This document shows positions 1 to 7,200 of a stretch of DNA of 9,432 nt, piece after piece. This DNA comes from Anammoximicrobium sp032229885 (GTDB lineage: Bacteria; Planctomycetota; Planctomycetia; Pirellulales; Pirellulaceae). The stretch covers positions 1 through 9,432 of the forward strand of contig JAVYAJ010000350.1 of NCBI GenBank assembly GCA_032229885.1. Direction: 5' to 3'. Under the pieces are notes generated by a model. It saw only the letters and a list, made by a program, of their open reading frames with translations. It was not told the DNA's origin and did no database searches. How positions within the stretch are numbered: the first letter of the stretch is position 1; the number at the start of each line of letters is the position of its first letter. Made by a program: the position numbers and the translations under genes.

Positions 1-2
1 CC

Positions 3-1211
3 ATCTCGGCCGGAAACAGTCTCTCGCTGAATGCCTTCGGATCGAACGATCCCGATGGCGGCTCGATCACCGCCTATACCTGGGATCTGGACGACGACGG
101 CGTCTTCGGCGACGGCAGCTACAACACCAACTCGATCTCGATCCCCTGGGCCACGCTGGCGGGAACCTACGGGTTCGAACCCGGCGGCAGCTATGTCGTG
201 GCGGTGAAAGTCACCGACGACGAAGGCCAGACCGACATCGCCCAGTGGTCGGTGAACGTCCGCAACACCAGCCTGCCCGAAGCGCGCTTGACCGGTTCGG
301 CATTCGTGGACCCAGGCAACAACGTTTCGCTCAATGCCACCAGTTCGGATGACCCCGATGGTGGCAGCATCGTCAGCTATACCTGGGATCTGGACGGCGA
401 TGGGGCCTTCGGCGACGGCAGTTACACGAGCGGATCGTTGAATCTGAACTGGACCACGCTGCAATCCTTTGGATTTACCGCCGACGACACCTTTGTCGTC
501 GCGGTAAAAGTCACGGACGACGAAGGCCAAACGGATATCGCCGAGTTCGCCGTGAATGTCCGCGCCGCGACGCCTGTGATCGTCACGGCATTATCTGGGC
601 CAACCTGGATCCCAGCGTACAGTCAGTACGGACTCGATTTGGACGCTTCTTGGTCCTACATCCCGCTGGGTGGCGACTTGACCTACAGTTGGGATTTCGA
701 TGGGGATGGCACTTTCGGTGACGGCAGCGTCACCAGCGCCTGGGTCAATCTGTCGTGGAACCAACTGGTAAACTATGGATTTGAACTGGGCGGCCGACAC
801 GTCGTCACGGTAAAGGCCACCGACGAGTACAACAACTCGGCCACTGCCTCGCTGGTTGTCAATGTTGGCGGTCCGCGTCCGCCCGAAGCGGTTCTGGACA
901 GCTACGAAGGATCGTCGGTGGCGATGTATTCCGGTTTATCCGTCTCGGCAGAGTACTCGTACGATCCGGACAACGACGATGTGTACTACGACAACGGCAT
1001 TGTCAGCTACGCCTGGGATCTCGATGGCGATGGCGTCTTTGGCGACGGCATCTTCGGTGACGGCGGGATTACCGACAACGGGCTGTCCTACTCTTGGAGC
1101 CAGTTGTTGGCGCTCGGATTCGAGCCTGGCGAAAACCACACCATCGCGGTCAAAGTGACGGACGATGAAGGGGATACCGACACGGCGCTGTGGACCTTCA
1201 AGCTGCTTGCC
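3..1211 (+). repeat. Array of four PKD-like domains (first copy incomplete)
   Basis: Copies lie at about 3-269, 270-569, 570-872 and 873-1211, roughly 100 residues each. The shared core is Y-x-W-D-(L/F)-D-G-D-G-x-FGDG, with its tyrosine codon at 75, 378, 684 and 1008. A W..L...GF segment follows, and each copy closes with a VAVKVTDDEG-type strand and a VNV-like end. This fits the PKD fold, a beta-sandwich common in extracellular proteins and surface adhesins. The spacings of 303, 306 and 324 bp show tandem duplication, with copy 4 enlarged. Copies 1 and 2 are the closest pair, and copy 3 has lost the DDEG acidic cluster (TDEYNNS instead). The DLDGDG loop also resembles EF-hand or dockerin calcium loops, so metal binding is possible. 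More copies may lie upstream. Confidence 0.85.
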
Positions 1212-4200
1212 GATCCGTTCGCCTTCGGCCTGGACAGCGACATGGTTGCCTATCAACCCGGTGGCCAAGGAAGTTACCTGATCCAGCCAGGAGGGGCTTA
1301 CTACAGCGGTTTCGAAACCACCAAGCAAGACTATATCGACCTGGCTTGGGATACCGGCGGGGCTGCGTGGGATATCATGGCGCTGCGTGGCGACTTCTTC
1401 ACCCCGGCCGACCCCGCCGTTGTCGCCTCGTTCACGGCTGCGTTCGTGGATGTCAAGAAGGACGAAATCCTTCAACAACTGGCGTACATCGACGTCGATC
1501 TGGTCGCTTCCGACGACAACCTGCTGTTCGACAACCTCACCGGTGTCCGTTACGACGCGTTGCTGGGAACGGAAATCGAGTTCGATATCGAGCTGACCGG
1601 CGACGGCCACGGCCAAGCGTTCGAATTGCAATTCGTCAATCCAACGACCTCCACGATCCTGGGCGCCATCCCGGTTACGGTGAACAACAACTATTTCTAC
1701 CTCGTCCAGGCCATCGACCCCGACGGAGATGAAATCACCTACACGCTCGTCGACGGCCCCGACGGCGCGGTGATGGATCCCCAGACCGCGCGCATTCAAT
1801 GGAATCCCACCGCTCCCGGAGACTATGCGTTCCACGTCCGAGTCGACGACGGTCGCGGCGGCTTCGACCAGCAAATATTTACCGTGACCGTCACCGGCAG
1901 CGGTTCGGGCAACCAGGCTCCGGAACTGGAGCCGATTCCCGACTTCGATGGGCAGGTCGATCGGCCGTTCACCTACCAGGCGATCGCCTCGGATCCCGAC
2001 GGCGATACGCTGCGGTATTTCCTCACCGCCGCCCCGGACGGAATGTCGATTGACGTCGATACGGGCCGGATCGATTGGATCCCGGCGGTCTCGCAGCAGA
2101 ACGCCGCGCATCCGGTGACGGTCAAAGTGTTCGATCGGCGCGGGGGCGCCGACACGACCAGTTTCACCGTCGACGTCGAACCGGCGGCCATCTTCTTCAA
2201 TTCCCGCCCGACCATCACCTCCGTCGCCCCCGAATCGGCAGTCACGTTCGGCGCGTTCCATTACCCGGCCACCGCCCAAGATGATGACGGCGACGCGCTG
2301 ACCTGGCGCCTGCTGTTTGGCCCCGACGGCGCGGGGATCGATCCGCAATCGGGTGATCTCGTCTGGACGCCGCGCGGTGATCAGGTCGGCCTGCATCCGC
2401 TTGCCGTGCGCGTCAGCGATCCCCACGGCGCCTTTGACTATCAGAACTTCACCGTCCATGTCACGGCGCAAAACATGCCGCCGACGATCACTTCCACACC
2501 GACCGGGCCGATCAGCGTGGCGGAACCATGGAGCTACCAGGTCGTGGCGTCCGATCCCAACGGTGATCCGCTCCGCTACATCCTCGACCCCGCCTCGGTC
2601 GTCGGCGACATGCAGCTCGACCCCCAAACGGGACTGCTCACCTGGACTCCCGCATCCGTCGGCCATTACCGGATCGAACTGGCCGTCGACGATGGTCGCG
2701 GCGGATACGATGTGCAGGGATTTTCCTTGCAAGTCGCCTCGAACTCCGCTCCGCAAATCACCTCCCAGCCGAGCGTCCCGGCGATCGTCGGGCAAGCCTA
2801 CAGCTACACGATCCTCGTCGACGAACCCGATGGCGACGCCTATACCATCGCCTTGGACGATGATTCGCTGGCGCGGGGGATCGATCTGACCGGCAACGCG
2901 CTCAACTGGACCCCGACCAGCACGGGCGACTTCGCGATTCAGATCACCGTTGTCGACGGGCACGGCGCCTGGACCCGCCAATCGTTCACCCTGCCCGTCC
3001 GACCGCCCGTCGTCGAGAGCGCCCCGCCGGAAATCACTTCCAACCCGACGGGACCGGCCTATGTCGGAACCCCGTGGACCTACACCGTCACCGCGACCGA
3101 CCCGGATGACGCGACCGAAACCCTGGTGTTTTCGTTGCAAGCTCCTGTCGGTGATCCGCAAGTCGCCTGGAACGCGTCGACACGCCTGCTGAGCTGGACA
3201 CCCGCCAGCGGCGACGTTCCCGACGGCAAATCGTTCACCATCCGCGTGAGCGACCCCGCCGGTTCCTGGACCGAACAGAGCTTTACCGTTCCGGCCCAAA
3301 CCGCCCCCGCCGCGGGCCAGCCGCCGGAGATCACTTCCATCCCCACCGGTCCGGCAATCGTTCACCAGCCCTATGTCTACCAGGTCGTCGCCCATGATCC
3401 CAACGGCGATCCGCTGCAATACAGTCTGGTCAGTCCGCCCAGCGGAATGACGATCGACTCCCTCACCGGCAAACTGACCTTCACGCCCGGTGCGATCGGA
3501 AACTACGCAGTCGAAGTTCGCGTGGATGACAATCAGGATGGCCACGCCAGCCAAACCTTTATATTGGCCGTGGTCAACCCGCCGGTGCCCGACAGCAATC
3601 TACCACCGCGGATCACGTCCAAGCCGAGCGGTCCGGCCCACGTCAACACGCCTTGGACCTATGCGCTGAGCGCCACCGATCCCGATGGCGATGATGCGCA
3701 GATCGTCTATTCACTGGTCACCCCCAGCGCGCCCGGCGTCAGCTTTGATCCCCCAACCGGGCTGCTCACCTGGGCGCCGGCCGCCAGCGGCACGCTCAGC
3801 TTCGTGTTGCGCGCCACCGATCCGGATGGCGCCTTCGCCGAACAGACCTTTACCATCCCGGCGATCACCGCGGCGCCGCCGGCCAACCAGCCGCCCAACA
3901 TCCGGTCCATTCCGCCCAATCCGGTGCGCCTGAACGACCTGTATCGATACCAGGTCGATGCGTTCGATCCCAACGGCGATGCGCTCAGCTACTGGCTCGT
4001 GTCGGCCCCGGTCGGCATGGCGATCGACGCCCACAGCGGTCTGCTCGTCTGGAACCCGTCCGCGATCGGCAGCTACGCAATCGAAATCGCGGTCAGCGAC
4101 GGGATCGCCGCGCCCGCCACCCAGTCCTATACGCTGGCGGTTGTCGCGCCGGTCAAGCTGAACGATCCTCCGGAGATCACTTCCAATCCAACGGGCCCGG

Positions 4201-7200
4201 CCGTTCGCGATCGTTTGTATCGCTATCAGGCCACCGCGACCGATCCCGATGGCGACGCGATCACGTGGTCGCTCGACGCGGCATCGACGGCCCGCGGGAT
4301 CACCGTCGGGGCCGCCACCGGTCTGCTCGCGTGGACTCCCACGACCGCCGGTGCGTTCCCGATTTCGCTGACCGCCGCGGACGGGGCCGGCGGCCAACAA
4401 ACCCAAACCTTTACCCTGACCGTCCTGCACAACGCGCCGCCGGTTATCACCTCCGCGCCGGTTACCGCCGTCGCCCTGAACCAGAGCTACGAATACGAAG
4501 TCGTCGCCGTCGATCCCAACGCGGGCGACACGCTCGCCTACGCGTTGTCCGAGTCCCCCTCGGGCATGACCATCGACCCGGAAACCGGCGAAATCGAGTG
4601 GGCGCCGACGGGGGCTGGCCTGCACGCCGTTACGGTTCGCGTCGCCGATCAAGACGGCGCCGCGGACGAACAACGCTTTGAGATTCGTGTCACCGATCCC
4701 AATCACAACACGCCGCCGGTCATCCACTCGCAACTGCGCGACACCGTGCAGGTCGGCCAGTTGCTGGTACACCAGATCGATGCCAGCGACGCCGACGGCG
4801 ATCCGCTGACCTATTCGCTGTCCGGGACCGCCCCGGCGGGGATGAGCGTCGATAACGGAGGACTGATCCACTGGACACCCACCGCTGCCCAAGTCGGCGC
4901 CACGTTTAACTTCAACATCGTCGTCAACGACGATCGCACCGGCGGGCTGGTTCAGCAGGCCGCCTCGATCACCGTCACCCACCAGGCGAACAACCAAGGC
5001 CCTCGATTTTCCAGCTCGCCGGGGACCAATCTGGTCGCCGGAACGCGCTATACCTACCAAGCAGTCGCCACCGATCCGGATGGCGATACGGTGGTGTACA
5101 GCTTGGCCCAAGCGCCCGTTGGGATGACGATCCAGCCGCGGACCGGCGTGGTGGCGTGGACGCCGACGATCGACGACGTCGGCGAGCACGCGATGACGGT
5201 CCATGCCGCCGATCCGTTCGGCGCGCTCGCCGTGCAGGGGGTCTCGCTGACCGTTCGCGCGGTGAATCGCCCGCCGCGGGTCGAGGGCGATCCGCCGACG
5301 TCGGCCGTCGTCAACACATTGTACGAATACCAAGTGCAGGCTTCCGATCCCGATGGTCACCGGCTATCCTATGCCCTGGGGCCGGAAACGTCTGCGTCGG
5401 GGTCGATTGCCGTCGATGCGCAGACGGGATTGATCTCCTGGACGCCCGCCAGTACCGGAACCCAAAAGGTACAGGTCTATATCCACGACGAACTCGGCCT
5501 GGGCGTCGCCTTGACCTACCCGGTCCAAGTGACGGCCACGCGGCCCAACACGGCGCCGATGATCACCAACGAACCAGCGCTGACCGCTTCGATCGGTGAG
5601 ACGTGGTCGTGGACGATCACGGCGTTCGATCCCGATCCGGGCGACTCGGTCAGTTATCATCTGGACGGCTACTCCGTGCTCGGCGGCACTCCGAGCGTCA
5701 ACGCGACCACGGGCGTTGTGCAGTGGCCGGTTCCGAATAATCCGGCGCTGGTCGGCCAGTGGGCCAGACTCGACGTCCGCGCCGCCGACTTGCTCGGCGC
5801 CAGTTCCAATATGTCGGTCTTGGTGCGGATCGTCGAGCCGAACGTTGCGCCCGTCTTGCAGGCGATCGCCAACCAAAACGTCTCGGCCGGCGCCCCGTTC
5901 CGTTACGATGTCCGCGCCACGGACGCCAACGTTGGCGACACGCTGCGGTACAGTCTCGACTCCGGCTCGCTGGCTCTGGGGCTGACGATCGACGCTCACG
6001 GTCGCCTCGCGTGGAGTCCGACGACCGAGGACATCAGCGGTTCGCCCTACAACGTCACCGTCACGGTGACCGACTCGCAAGGCCTGACCGACAGCGAATC
6101 GTTCGCTCTGACCGTCACCGCCGACACGACGGCCCCGACGGTCACGATCGTGCCGACGCCAGCGCAGGTTCCGCTCGGCGGCCCGCTCGATCTGCTCGTT
6201 CATGCGCTGGACGACGTGGGCGTCGTCTCGCGAACCTTGACGCTCCTCAGCGTGACGGATCTTGCCCAGCACACCACGTCGCTGAACTTCGAGATGGCGC
6301 TCACCGCTCAAGGCTACGCCCGGTTGGATATCTTGCCGGAACACCTCGGCACGCTGACGTTCGCGGCCACGGCCAAGGACGCCGCGGGAAACATCGGCCA
6401 CGCCACGCAGGTAACGGTCGACGTGTTCGACCCCAGCGACAATAGCCCACCCCAGGTAAACCTCCTGCCGCCAGAAACTTCGCTCGGCTCACTCGGCTCT
6501 GGGAGCGACGGACCGGGGGTGAAGGCCCCGGTCGACCTCCTCGGCACGATCATCGACGACGGCCCGAGTGTCAGTTGGACGCTCACTTACGCGCCGATCG
6601 ATACGGCGGCTCAGGGCGACTGGACACGCACCATCGCCAGCGGCAGCGGGCTGTACGACACCGCCACGGCGCTGGGTCGGTTCGATCCGACGTTGCTGGC
6701 CAACGGCTCGTACCGAGTCACGCTGACGGCGATCGACAGCGGCAACAACGTGGGTTCCGACAGCCAAATCGTTCACGTCGAAGGCAATTTAAAGCTCGGC
6801 AACTTTGCGCTCCGCTTCGATGACCTCGAGATCCCCGTGGCCGGGATCCCGATCACGATCCGCCGCACCTACGACACGCTCGACGCCAACGTGATGGGCG
6901 ACTTCGGTTATGGCTGGCGGCTGGACGTGGTCCAGCCAACGTTGTCGGTCGACATGTCCACGGTGGGGCCGCCGTCTTTTGGTTGGGGCGGTTCTTATCC
7001 GACGTTCCTGGAAGGGACTCAAGTCACGGTGACCACGCCGGACGGCGAACGGCAGACCTACCGCATGCACTGGACCGGTTCGCAGACGGGTTCGTTCTTC
7101 GGGATCACTCCCTATTATCGTCCCAGCTTTGTGCCCGTCGGCGGCAGCGGTCGTTATGAATTGATCCCGCCCGGGGCCGACATGACCTTTACCCGCCTGA

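Noticed and set aside
1020..1067. Dockerin or EF-hand domain from DLDGDG
   Set aside because: There is no paired dockerin segment or EF-hand helix around it. The motif is the central strand-turn of the PKD copies.
3..1211. CRISPR or other DNA-level direct repeat array
   Set aside because: The repeat units are about 300 bp, diverged at third positions and conserved as protein, so they are domain duplications.
1374..1380. Possible gene start at an ATG within the window
   Set aside because: The reading frame and domain pattern continue upstream to the left edge, so internal ATG codons are not starts of the gene.
1190..2889. Plus-strand frames of 69-190 codons overlapping the giant frame
   Set aside because: They are out-of-frame readings rich in arginine, proline and serine, typical of shifted GC-rich coding sequence. 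The giant frame has coherent domains throughout.
936..3554. An 872-codon open frame on the minus strand
   Set aside because: Its codons coincide exactly with the sense codons, so a stop needs a sense TTA, CTA or TCA, which are rare in this GC-rich gene. The translation is a low-quality arginine/glycine/valine-rich string that merely mirrors the sense repeats.
3711..6401. Two further long minus-strand open frames (3711-5360 and 5364-6401)
   Set aside because: They lie in the same codon-aligned antisense register and are explained in the same way. Their end points match sense TTA, CTA or TCA codons, and they show no domain of their own.
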